From Aquatica leii (Eukaryota > Arthropoda > Insecta > Coleoptera > Lampyridae), in contig CM069432.1 of the NCBI GenBank assembly GCA_035610365.1, positions 228,058,532 through 228,122,531 on the forward strand: a stretch of 64,000 nt of DNA. Reading direction: 5' to 3'. Below the pieces are notes generated by a model. The model saw only the letters and a program-made list of their open reading frames with translations, had not been told where the DNA came from and did not search any database. The position numbers and the translations under genes are program-made. Below are positions 46,437 to 57,208 of this stretch, in pieces; the first letter of the stretch is position 1; every line of letters begins with the position of its first letter.

Positions 46437-47820
46437 CAACAGTTGACATAAGCAAACATGTGAGCCAAAAGGGCGTGACTGAGGACGCTTTCATTTTGAC
46501 GATACATTCCAAGTAAAAAGGATTTTGGTGGTATATTTAAATATTTTTGGTAGTTGCATTATATGTCTTTTCTATTCAAATAATATTATTCGTTAATTTT
46601 GGAAAAAACAATTTATCTTCACTTATGTATTATTTTACACGAGTTACGATGAAAATTTTTGATTATTTTTTTTACATGGATTACTGGAATTTGCATCGCA
46701 CTAAGTTAGCAATCCGATTGCTAAAATAACAACCAAAATTTACAACTGTCACAAAACTCTTAGGTTAGATTGCAAGCATTAAGCATCCTTGGTCAGATTG
46801 CCTGATAAGTATGAAGACAAAAATAGAAATTTATTGATAACATATCAAGATTTTTTTCAAATATTGTTAACGACAGTCTTAAAAGATATAAATGAATAAA
46901 CGAAATTTTCTCTTTTTTTATTTATTTATTTTTATATTCACTATATTGTAATATTACAAAAACAGTGCATCCTAAATACAGTGCTACAAAACTCCAGCAA
47001 TTTCCTTCGTAACTCAAAAAATTACAAATTTACGATTTAGATAATAATCATAAGACATTGTGTATTGCATTATAATAAACAACAGAACAAATGTGATAAT
47101 GTGATTACAAAAACAATTAATTGTTGTTATCGAAACACAAATCTATGACAGTTTTATCCCATTACGCTTATGAATATTTCATGTTTAGAGATAACCGTAA
47201 TCATAATACAATTATGCATTACATTATAATAAATAACATAAATATTATCATAGAAACAATTAACTGTTATAATTTAACTACTCGGATGCGATTCTCTTTG
47301 ACCACCTCAAAAATTGAAAAATGATTTTAAAAAAAAGTTAAACCAAGGTTTTTTAATTTCTCTTACAGCATCATCACAACTTTCTTAAATAAATACATTG
47401 ATTGCGTTCTATTAACAATTTCCTTTTAGTGTGACATTTTTTATATTTAAACTCAATTTGACTTGAAGATTTTCTTAGGCTATCTGGTTCACCGCAGTAA
47501 TCAACTTTTTACTGCATTTTTTTAAATAAAATTTTTATTTTTGGCATTTCTTATCTATTGTTTTGAGGGAGATCTTAGTACTCCATGCTCAGCTTATCAA
47601 ACTTGTCTCCTACAAGAATCATGTTATATTTACGTACTTTAAATATATACTTACTTACCTTAAACATAAACATGAGTACAAATTAAAAGTTTTGATATGG
47701 AAGGTACTTGCCAGCATTCTTTAATTTTGATTGGACGATTGTTTTACCACCACAAATTTTTAAATTTAGTTCGCATATTTTCTAGGGGTATTGTTTGCTT
47801 TGACGCGCTGTACTTTTTGC
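46437..47820 (-). mobile_element. DDE DNA transposon, copy 2 (decayed)
   Basis: The ends resemble those of 25613-26980: left CAGTTGACATAAGCAAACA and GGATTTTGGTGG, right CGCATATTTTCTAGGGG and TTTGACGCGCTGTAC. An internal block (GAGGGAGATCTTAGTACTCC near 47568) matches GAGGGATATCTTAAAATTCC near 26360. No readable transposase remains. It starts only 11 bases after the damaged right end of the mariner-like element. Confidence 0.55.
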
Positions 47821-48822
47821 CACAATTTATTTTTTAATAATTTTTTCTTATGCTCTAATTGTATATATTAGATATTTTTTAATTTGGACGTGTGTTAATT
47901 TTAGTCTCAGAAAGAATACGCAACAAACACAATATTTTGAACGTTAAAATATTTTTTTATTGTATAAAAATATAAATTTTAACTTACTTTTAGAGTTTCT
48001 CGCGCATTGACAAGTAACGTTGAATTAAAAACTAATATTTTCAAAGTTTACACCATAATTTAATGTTTGTATAACAAAGCAACGTCTGTGACACTTCTAC
48101 GTTAGAAACTAAAACTTTTGATGGCTTTATCCTTGCAGGTTTGAAAAACAGGCAGAATGTTTAAAAAAATATATTTTAGATTCGCTGCTTGATTCCGGTT
48201 TTGAATAGTAGATTCCGTGCATTTGTAAAAATGCAAATGCTTGCGAGAGAAATTAGTGCTATAGAAACCCGATATACACACATACAACTTTAAAATGCTA
48301 ATTGGTACAAATTAAAAGATTATATTTCACAAAAATTTACTACAAACGTCACTAAAAATTATACTAAATTTACATAAACAAATTAAATACTCAACATTAT
48401 TTATTCGTCTTTGTTTTATTAACAAGCACAATCTGTAATTCTGTAATGTTATAAGATTTTTAAGAAGAAATCAAAGCATTGTAACTGTAACAATTTCTGG
48501 ATATTTTATATCTTACCTATAATTAAAAGTATTGAATATCATATTTTTATTAACACCAAATCTTCAAAACTTAAATATTTTAAGCGATGACAACAAGGTA
48601 TTTTCACAGATGCAAATATGAAAATAAAACTTACAATTATTTGATAGAAATATAACCATTTGCTGTTTAAAAAACTAAAGATGATTAAAGAAATGTCATT
48701 TAATAAAGTTTTTACTGAGTTTGCAAAAACTACATGAAAACAATTATTCGAGTTTATATAATTTGATTAAAATGTGCAACAAAAATTGACAGTATTTAAC
48801 AAACAAAACGACACTCGTAAAA
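47821..48822. other. AT-rich 3' flank of the cuticle gene
   Basis: No gene recognised. A minus-strand AATAAA at 48546-48551 is a possible polyadenylation signal for the cuticular protein gene, about 270 bases past its stop codon; this is weak evidence in AT-rich DNA. Confidence 0.4.
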
Positions 48823-50220
48823 TTATTGTCTCAAGAGGATACTTGAAAGTGAAGATTTTAAGTCACCGTCAAATTTTAAGACGTGAGACTTATCATCTAA
48901 TGTAATAAGCCGAAGAGAATCTAATCCGATTGCAGATCGAGGTACTGTAACAAATTCGCTGCGAGCAGGTATCTCAATGTGAGTTTTTGATGGTTCAACC
49001 GATTCCAACCGAAGATGTGTACCTAAAATTGCAAATTAAGTTTCAATTTAATGAAATGAAAATTATAAAATTACCTGAAGGAATTTCTAATCGAGTTTTT
49101 GGAGACTCTATAGTTTCATATTTAAGAAAAGTATTTGGCGATTCAATTGATGCAAATCTAAGGTGACTGGTAGGTATTTCAAATAAAGTTTTCGGAGTTT
49201 CAACAGTTTCTAGTTTAAGATGAGAAGATCTAAGAGGCAATTCAGTTTCAATTATGCGACGCTCAGTTGGCACTTCCACTTTAGCTTGAGTAAGAGTAAA
49301 GTCGCTTGATCTGACTGTAGGAATAGCCTCGAATAGTTTTTCGGAAAATGGAATTGATTTTAATTCAATATTGCTTGTTCTGAAAACAGGTATTTCCGTG
49401 TTAACAAGCTTTGTAGGTGATGATTCAATAGCAACGTGACTTGATCTAACCAAAGGAACTTCGGTTTCAATAAGTTTCTCCGATACTACATTGTTTGTTC
49501 TAAATAGTGGAATATCGGTTTTAATTAGTTTCTCTGTAGGTACCTGGAAAGTGAATTGATTTGTTTTTAGTAAAGGAATATCAGCGCTGATTAATTTGTC
49601 TCCAGAATTTACACTTATATGACTAGTTCTAACCGCTGGCAATTCAACAAATTTGTGTGTTTCAGGTATTTCTTGCACGAATTTAGTCGAAAATAAAGGT
49701 ACATCTTTTTCGACAATTTTCTCAACACGAGTTACGGGAACAGTTTCAAATGCAACGTTTGGAGTAGCAGCAACAACAGTTTTCTGTTGAACAAATTGTC
49801 CTTCTGGAATTAAAGTATGACCGTTGGCTAAATGGGCATTTCGTAAAGCAGCTAAATGTTGTGCTTTTGCTAGCGCTACTTCTGGAGTATCTTGTACTGG
49901 AACTGGTATATCAGGGCTAACAGCATGAAAACCGTGTTGACCTGACGTAAACGCTGTACTACGTAGAATTCCATGAGGATCTATGTAAGAAAACCCGCCG
50001 TTTACGCTTCCATCTACTGTTCGTTGTTCAATTCGTGCAATTCCATCAGCAGCATATTGAAGATTGTAGTTACCAAGATTGTCCTGTTTGACGTTCACAA
50101 CTTGTGCCCCGTTAGGATCAGAAACCACTAATCCAATTAAAGTGCCAAAAATAATCTAAAATTAAAAAAATAACTAAATATTGTAAACGCAATGATTTCA
50201 ATACATACCAGTTTGTTCAT
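48823..50220 (-). CDS. RR-type cuticular protein with long repeat tail (430 aa)
   Basis: A secreted structural protein of the cuticle, expected to bind chitin. Three coding exons read cleanly: 50209-50220 (MNKL), 49075-50155 and 48823-49022. The introns are 53 bp (GTATGT...TTTTAG) and 52 bp (GTAATT...TTTTAG). The start ATG lies 32 bases below a predicted TCAGT cap site. Residues 1-16 form a signal peptide (MNKLIIFGTLIGLVVS). Residues about 32-84 are a degenerate Rebers-Riddiford chitin-binding domain, with GNYNLQYAADG, GGFSYIDPHG and HGFHAVSPD at the expected spacing. An AKAQHLAALRNAH helix follows. From about residue 139 to 420 there is a long array of degenerate repeats of the type EKLIxTxIPLFRTxxV, rich in IP/VP and R-T/S-S. 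Most family members are shorter and lack such a tail. The four-codon first exon interrupting the signal peptide is typical of insect cuticular protein genes. No lesion is seen. Confidence 0.92.
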
Positions 50221-50249
50221 GTTGTCTAAAGTATTCGAGATACAATAAA

Positions 50250-50283
50250 ACTGACTCTTATTTCTTCGGTTTCTCTTTATATA
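50250..50283 (-). promoter_or_regulatory. TATA box and arthropod initiator of the cuticle gene
   Basis: On the minus strand TATATAAA (50276-50283) starts 31 bases before the A of TCAGT (50250-50254), the consensus arthropod initiator. The predicted 5' untranslated region is 32 bases, ending at the ATG (50220). Spacing and motifs both fit, and few such pairings would occur by chance right at a start codon. Confidence 0.8.
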
Positions 50284-51547
50284 CCAAAAAGTGATTTAGA
50301 TAACATTAATCTCATTAAAAATTACTTTTCTTAATTATACCAGCGTTATTTGTGGTTCGAAATTTTTTTAGCATTTAATAATATAAATTAAGAAATAAAT
50401 GATTTATAAATTAAACTAAAAGTTAAAAATGCATTGGACACATTTTAAATAATCCGAATAGCAATGCAAAAACATAAATATTTTAATTTTTAATTTAAAG
50501 ACTTTATATAACAAAAGTGGACATAAAAACAAATATGAAAACATTCATGGAATAAAATTGTAACAATCTTTTATTATAATTTTAACTTTAATAGTTCATT
50601 ATTGGGAATAATATAATGAAATTGCATTTATTAAGTGTGTAACTTTAATTTCATTTATGTGGATGTTTCTAAAATTAATCATTTGGTATCACTTATCAAA
50701 CCAGGCGAAAGACATGGTCATTGCTATTAGATGTAATCTAGATAAGATCTTGAAGACAATTAAATGAATACTTAATTTGTTGTGTAGATCATTTCTAATT
50801 TAAAACAGCTTATGTTTTAATGATTACAAGATGCTATTTCAAAATATAAAATTAACGATAAATGTTAATTTTAAGGAATTTGTAATTTTTGGTTAGATTT
50901 ATTTTTAATTTTTTTTTGCTTTAGACGCTAATATATTTAATTATTTAACTACTTAAAAATGTTAAAATACCTAAATTATATAAAACAATAGTAATTAAAT
51001 CCCAAAGTTAGAAAACAATGTAACTCTGCTAATATATTCATATTTACTATATGTAGATTGTTTTGTTACTTGATAACATTTTAAATATTTGCTAAAATTA
51101 AAATGTTTTGTAAAGCAAAAGTCATATTTAGTCATTGCGTGTTTGTTTTATCTTTTTTTAAGTTTATGACATCAACATTTTGTTTTTTAAGTAAGAACTA
51201 TGCTTGCATTAGACGTGATAGTATATGCAGATACAGATTTTTGCTTGTTAAGAAAAAACAAACTTCAGCGTTAAAATAATATGAGAAAAAACTATTCTTC
51301 GTCGTGCAGAGCACTACAACTATTTTTAATGTTTCTTTTAAAGAACTGTTTAGGTCAGGTTTAAAGTCTGAAAAATTAAAATTTTATCTGTAGGCGTATA
51401 AAGCATTATTGTTGGTTTACCCTGTACATATTAAAATTTAAGTTAGCAATACAAAAATTTACTAGGCGTTACCGCTAAGAAAAGAAACTCAGAGAGAAAT
51501 ATTATCCTGACTTTAATCATTACAATTTCATATTTAAAGCATTTACT
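50284..51547. other. AT-rich upstream region of the cuticle gene
   Basis: No coding or repeat signal is supported. Enhancer elements for moult-linked expression could lie here, but none can be recognised by eye. Confidence 0.4.
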
Positions 51548-52070
51548 TTTTTTCTAAAATTAATCCACATTCAAATAAGATTAAACCTAAATGGTCTAAA
51601 ACTTAAAGTAAATTTCTTATTGTAATCAAAACAAGTTTTATTAAGTCACTCCTAGTTATAATAATACAAGCAAAATGTTTTGTTAAAATTAAGATTAATA
51701 CAAATTAATCATATTCAACCAATTTTTATAAGAAATCATATCAACTATTAAAGTACATAATAAATTACTACGAAACCACAAGTAGGCGTTTCAAGTAGGG
51801 ATTTATGTTATCACTATTTGTTCCACGCTGGTCTAATAAAGTATTGGCAATTTAATATAAGTTAAGGTTCGCAATATATTGTAAATTCTTTCCTAAAGCT
51901 GTGGCAAAGATAAATTGACGTGTAACGTGACTCCGACAGTCTCTTGTTTGGAACTATGGGACATGGATCCATCATTTTATAGCAAGTTTCTTGCAGGATA
52001 TAACTTATCACTAGATCACTACTCACTACATCAATTAGTGAATGATTGAAAACTATCAGAAACTTCGTTA
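51548..52070 (-). repeat. BEL/Pao-type LTR without nested insertion
   Basis: On the minus strand it starts near AGTTTCTGATAGTTTTCAATC, matching 10398-10420, and carries TGCTATAAAATGATGGATCC (TATA region), matching the sequence near 10488-10510. It then continues AATATATTGCGAACCTTAAC, matching about 16500. It crosses the point where the DNA element sits at 16546-17826 and continues with GGAACAAATAGTGATAACAT, matching 17848-17867. It also contains about 95 bases (AACAAAACATTTTGCTTG onward) deleted from the 18 kb copy. No BEL coding sequence adjoins, so it is probably a solo LTR. Confidence 0.75.
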
Positions 52071-52164
52071 CGTGCAAAAATTTTATAACGTAATACCCTG
52101 TATGTTGGTTGAATTAAAATTAGATTTCGGTTTTGACGCCCTGTGTCGAGTTTTTTTTTTACTG
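52071..52164. other. Short segment shared with 42.13-42.21 kb
   Basis: TTACGTGCA, then ATACCCTGTAT, then GAATTAAAA and TTTTGACGCC occur in the same order and spacing at 42134-42215. It is wedged between the LTR and the Gypsy fragment. Confidence 0.5.
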
Positions 52165-52469
52165 TTATTTCATGTCAAGACGTTAAACCGGCAACTACTT
52201 AAAACCGAAAAGGAATGCTTAGCAGTACTTTGGGCTATAGAAAAGTTTCGTCCTTACATTAAAGGCTCTCATTTCACGGTAGTGACTGATCATTATTCTT
52301 TGCTTTGGTTACATCGGCTACAATCTCCTTCTGGACGCTTAGCGCGCCAATCTATTCGATTACAACAATACGACTTCTCTATCATACAACGAAAAGGTAA
52401 AGAACATGTAGTGCCTGATCTCTTATCTCGTTCTGTGACACCAGTAGATACAATGACTAAACTTCCTAA
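52165..52469 (+). pseudogene. Gypsy RNase H C-terminal half
   Basis: The frame enters with VKTLNRQLLKTEKECLAVLW, followed by AIEKFRPYIKGSHFTVVTDH, SLLWLHRLQSPSGRLARQS and GKEHVVPDLLSRS. This is the second half of a Gypsy RNase H and its connection to integrase. The first half, with the catalytic aspartate of the D-A-S box, is missing at the 5' truncation. Confidence 0.85.
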
Positions 52470-53515
52470 TGTACCTTCATCTTCTTACTGCTGGGCACTG
52501 TGGAGTTACAAAAACGCTAGCGCGTATTTGTGAACATTATCATTGGCCTCATCCAAGAGCTAAGGTTACTGAATATAGTCGAAAATGTACAGTGTGTGCT
52601 TTTCATAAAGTAGAACAGAAGGCACCTTCAGGATTTCTAGCTCCTAGAGCAAAACCAGTACGCCCATGGCAAGTGCTCTGTATTGATATTGTTGGTCCTT
52701 TATCTCGATCTTCGAAGGGTAACTGTTACATCTTGGTTGTGGTAGACTCTTTTTCTAAATTTACCTGTCTTTTTCCATTGCGCATGGCTACGGCTTCTGC
52801 AGTTTCTAAGTTAATAGAGGAAAATATCTTCTTACTGTTGGGGAATCCTCAATACATTATCTCTGATAATGGCGTTCAATTTCGCAGTCGCGAGTTTACT
52901 CGATTATGTGGCCAATATCGCACTACTGTTTTGTTTACGGCTTGTTACCATCCTCCAGCTAACCCTGCTGAACGAGTTAATATGGTAGTAAAAACCATGT
53001 TAGCGTTTTATGTAAAAAGAATTCAACGCTCAAACATGAAATTATTGGGATGTCATCTTACTTTGCTTTCTGTGGTCGTGAACATAAACTCTATGGAGAC
53101 TTATTAGGTAATCCTCCTTCTCCAACAAAAGAACTTCCGAACGTCCAATACATCCACGTATAACTTACATCGTCGCTTTGTTCGTTGCCACGTTGGAGAC
53201 CGTGTTATGAAACGTAACTTTGTACTTTCTGACGCCACCAAACATTTCAATGCTAAGTTAGCACCGAAATTTATCGGACCTTTCCAGATCAAACGCGTTT
53301 GTTTTCCTTGGACATACGAGTTAGCAAATAACGATGGCGTTTCTCTTGGGATTTGGCATGTTAAAGACATGAAACCTGCTGTTTCGGACAACGAACTAAA
53401 TTTTTCTGTAGGCTCAACTTCTTTTCCTACTGATACTTTATCCTTTTACTACCCGAAACTTCGAAAGCGGTTGAAGCATAGTAACTTCTCGGTTTCTTGG
53501 TATTTTGACTATTAG
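52469..53515 (+). pseudogene. Gypsy integrase, catalytic core present, frame broken
   Basis: The zinc domain reads HCGVTKTLARICEHYHWPHP then RKCTVCAFHK. The catalytic core contains VLCIDIVGPLSRSSKG (first D), VVVDSFSKFTCLFPLRMATA, IISDNGVQFRSREF (second D) and CYHPPANPAERVN (E), so all three acids remain. A stop or frame change at about 53105 follows SMETY. The C-terminal domain continues at 53207-53515 as LAPKFIGPFQIKRVCFPWTY and GIWHVKDMKP. The start frame overlaps the RNase H end (52533) through a one-base shift near 52490. Confidence 0.88.
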
Positions 53516-53601
53516 CGTTCTCTTATTGATGCTAAGGTTCTCTCGGATGGACAATTTGTTTTCTTTTTTCTGATTTTGACTATTTGATAATCGGGTTCTT
53601 A

Positions 53602-54274
53602 TGTGTACTTTCTTTTAGTAGTAATTAACAATTTTGTAGATATTGCTTTCGTGAGTCATTGTGTTGACACGATTTGGTATTCAAATTTATTCCAGGCTGA
53701 CTCGACGAGGAAAACGTTTTCTTCGAACCAATAGATGCTGGATTGTGGGTAAGTTTATTTAATTATTTTGTCGCTGTCAGAAAAGTCACTCACGGAATTT
53801 TGCTTATTTTAACTTACGTAGTTACAATCATTGTTTCAATACCATTGAGGTAGTTTCACTAATTATTTTGTGTTTATAGCACGCTGTGTACAAACGATAT
53901 TTGTTATGTAATTTTCTTCGCTATCGACATCGTGTAAACTTATGTATTGTGTGTTGCCGATACTTCCGGAATTTATGGATTGAGAATTTCGGAGACTTGT
54001 TGTTAATAATCTACGTTATTAAATTAAAGTTGTTATACCTATTTTATCTTTTCTTTATGGTAACATATCTTTCTTTTTGTTAGTTACACGAACATCAGGG
54101 TAACAAGGATTACGAACCTGAAATTCGTTACAAGCTTAAACCTTTTGTCCTAATCGAGATAGAAGTTTTACTTATAAAAGATCTGGCGCCTTTAACTCTT
54201 ATTTATTTGAACCTCCCCTCTCCGACTGTGTGAGTTGACCGTGCAAGGGTCGTAAGACCTATAAGCTTGTAACA
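53602..54274 (+). repeat. Gypsy 3' LTR
   Basis: Homologous along its length to 42733-43503, with several small gaps. The end AAGCTTGTAACA is shared exactly; the start at TGTGTAC is approximate. Confidence 0.65.
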
Positions 54275-55554
54275 ACTTACCAGTTAGTATTGACTTTGAT
54301 TTTGAATATTATTCACTTTCGTTATATATTAGAATTATGTCGCAAAGCTAGCACATTTTTTGGTATGTATAACCAAGTTTTTTGCAATGAAATAAAATTA
54401 TCATGAATTTGCATTCCTTTTAGAGAAAGAAATTGACGTTACATCCTTTGTGTACCTAACGGAAAATGATTTGAACATATTTAAGGAAGGTGAACTTGGG
54501 TTGACGGTAAAGTTTAGAAGTGAACTACCTAGACCGAAAATGCTTTGACAGAAAAAATAACTTTCCAAAAGTTACGAGTAGATTATTTAACTCGGTGTAG
54601 ATTCGACTAATATTCTAAGTGGGTAACATCAAACGGTAACATACTAATAATAATGATGCGTGTACACTGCCTCAAAAAAGTAATTAGACACTTTTAAGCG
54701 CGAACTGCAAGTTAGGCAACCAAACTTACGTTATAACAAAACGTTTAGTTAAATTTGACAACATTGGCATTGTAGACATTACTTGCAGCGATATTACGAG
54801 GTTACTAATTATTCTTCATAAGCACTGCCTCAGGCGTTCAAAGAACATGCTGTATGCTCAAATATGAAACTACTGTACTAATTAGCCTAAAAGTCTTAAT
54901 ATATCTGTATTAAATTAAAGTCAACATTCCGATTTTCTTTGCAAAGGAATTATTATCACCATTAAAACGTAATTAGTGGACGAACAATTGCAGTATAAAT
55001 TCCCATCACTCCTTTTAAATTATTCGTATGAAAAATTAAAGGATACATATCTCCCTTTATAAAATCAAGTCTAATTTCTTATACAGAACGCTTAAAAAAT
55101 TCCAAATAATATTTGAAAATACTTACATGCTGTAAATCTAAAAATCACATAATTAAAAAAATGCGAAGTGCATTCAATCTAAGTATTAACTATTTCGAGG
55201 GAACATAAATTTAATAGTAATAAACTAAAATTTGCAATTTCGTAGTTTACATTTTTTATGTTTTAGATTATTATAGTACCTACAACATTTTAATAGAAAT
55301 AATACCTTAGATTTTATTTTAAATTATACATAAACACTATTTATATTACAAGAACAAAACTTGATACAGAAAATCCTAATAAAAAACATGATTAAAAAAG
55401 TATTTATTACTTTATTTAAATATTTATGTTTTAGATGCTAGTAATGGGTGTAATATCCATTATTAGTTATACATTCCCGTAGGCGGTTTGACATCAAATT
55501 GATTAAATTGGCACAAACATTAGCTTCTCGAAATTTTTCTCACACGGTGTTAAT
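54275..55554. other. AT-rich DNA with a Tc1-type terminus at 54663
   Basis: ACACTGCCTCAAAAAAGTAA (from 54663) looks like a Tc1-like terminal repeat, and the partial phrase GCACTGCCTCAGGCGTTC recurs at 54825. No complementary terminus was found to the right of the Tc1 transposase relic. It may be the left end of that element or a separate fragment. Confidence 0.35.
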
Positions 55555-56335
55555 ATGGCGATGCAAGTGTATATATTTCATATTTTTATGTTATTGTTAA
55601 GTTCGTCGTTCCACCCACGCACAACTGCCGCCCACAAATTCTCTATAGGGTTCAAATCCGGTGACCAACGGATTCTTTCTACTTCTCGATGTTGTAAGAA
55701 CCATTCTTGCACTACCGTTGCCGTATGTATAGAGGAATTGTCCTGAACAAACCGAATTGGTCCTTCGGGATAAAAATGCTCGTACGGAGGGCAACATGAC
55801 GTCTTCCAAAATCGCTAGGTAAGTTTCAACAGTTACCGTGAATTACCCTGGGCCAGCATAATTCACCTATCCTCAGTACGCAGCACTAAATCTCCCACTT
55901 CTTTTGTTGGGTTGCACATGTTTTGATTCATATCTAGAATTACGTAACCTCCAAAAAACTTTTTTATTATCTTGTGAAGTGCAGAAGGTTTTTTCATCTA
56001 AAAAAAGAACACCTTTCCAATCAAAATTTAAATGTTCTTCTGAAAAGTGCAATCTCCGGTAGGCATTTCCTTCAGTTATTACAGGTTTCTTAATAAATCG
56101 ATAGCAGCTTTCAAAGTATTCCTTATTGTTTGCATTATAACTGTAGTCTTTTGGGAATGGTGGCGGAAGTTGTGAATGGAGTCAAACGAGCATCTTGGAT
56201 AATGTTGTCTTTTTTAACTCTGGATAAGAGAGATGGCCTTCCAATTCTATGGGCGGTCTGCAAAGGACCATTATTTCCCGCACTTTGTTCTTTGCGTTAA
56301 ACCCAATAATGGACCACACTTTTTTAATAAAATAA
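55555..56335 (-). pseudogene. Tc1-like transposase, broken
   Basis: Reading the minus strand from about 56300, a GRPSLLSRVKKDNIIQDARL segment is followed, after a shift, by NAYRRLHFSEEHLNFDWKGV and LFLDEKTFCTSQDN, containing the first catalytic D. Later, VETYLAILEDVMLPSVRAFL leads to RFVQDNSSIHTATVVQEWF (second D) and WSPDLNPIENLWAAVVR (third acid E). The three acids of the DDE set are present. Multiple stops and frameshifts separate the pieces, and the N-terminal paired-type helices are not visible. The family is certain at the superfamily level. Confidence 0.85.
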
Positions 56336-57208
56336 ATAATAGTTAATTAAAACTGCGCCAAAAGGTTTAAGTTTACTAAAAATCACCGATAGAGTAATGT
56401 TATAAATTTAAGTAAAAAAGTTACGTCTTTCAAGTTAGCAGTACAAGGTTAGCAGAATCAAATAAATATAATTAGGAATTTGTTGCGAAAGTAAAAAAAT
56501 TGTAACATTCTTACTTTTTTAGTTATGCGTTTTTCCGCTAACTTGAGGCAAGTTAGCAGTACACCATTCTAAAAAGTGCTTTAATGAATTTATTTCCTGT
56601 TTAAAATGTGGGTAGAATAAGAATAAAGCTATCAGCTTTTTTCTTTTACAATTAATTAACAACAATTTAGCAACAAATTCTACACATTTTTTTTTGTTCT
56701 TTCTACATCTGTGAAAGGACTGCACCTATGTCCAGACTACTTGGATTAATATCTAAAACAAATTTTCTATTTTTTCTTGGACAACTTACAGTTGGCAAAG
56801 TAATTTGGGTTTGTTTTAGTTGATAGAAAACGTTTTCACAGTTTTCATTAGATCTAAAATCTACTCTTTTTTAGTCAATTTTGTCAAATATTTGGCAATA
56901 TTGACATATCCAAATACAAACTGTCTATGATAAGTGCACAACTTAAGAAAACTGCAAACTTGATACTTGTTGAATGATCTTGGCTATGCTTACATTGCTC
57001 GAGCTTTGTCTGAATCAGCCTTAATTCTATCTCAATCTTCCAACAACGATTACGTTGTCTAGATAAATTAAGCACGTTTTCCAACACAGCTTTTGCAAGA
57101 TGCCCGTGGTGAAAATCTTCGGGTGTGCTGCATTGGTGCATCAAAATCAAATAAAGAAAGGAAACAAAGAAAGGATCAATAAAATTATTTTTTATGATAT
57201 AAAGAGGT
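56336..57208. other. Unassigned DNA, unrecognised minus-strand frames
   Basis: Minus-strand frames at 56884-57150 (containing CSTPEDFHHGHLAKAVLENV) and 56519-56725 are not recognised. The first lies just downstream of the hAT coding end and may be transposon sequence of another kind. Confidence 0.3.

Larger units (their letters stand above)
52165..54274 (+). mobile_element. Gypsy retrotransposon, 5'-truncated, with 3' LTR
   Basis: Only the RNase H end, the integrase and the 3' LTR are present; gag, protease and RT are missing. The 3' LTR (about 53602-54274) is recognised by its similarity to the solo LTR at 42733-43503, ending AAGCTTGTAACA. Confidence 0.8.

Noticed and set aside
46913..46935. 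TTTATTTATTTATTTTTAT microsatellite
   Set aside because: Too short and imperfect to annotate in DNA this AT-rich.
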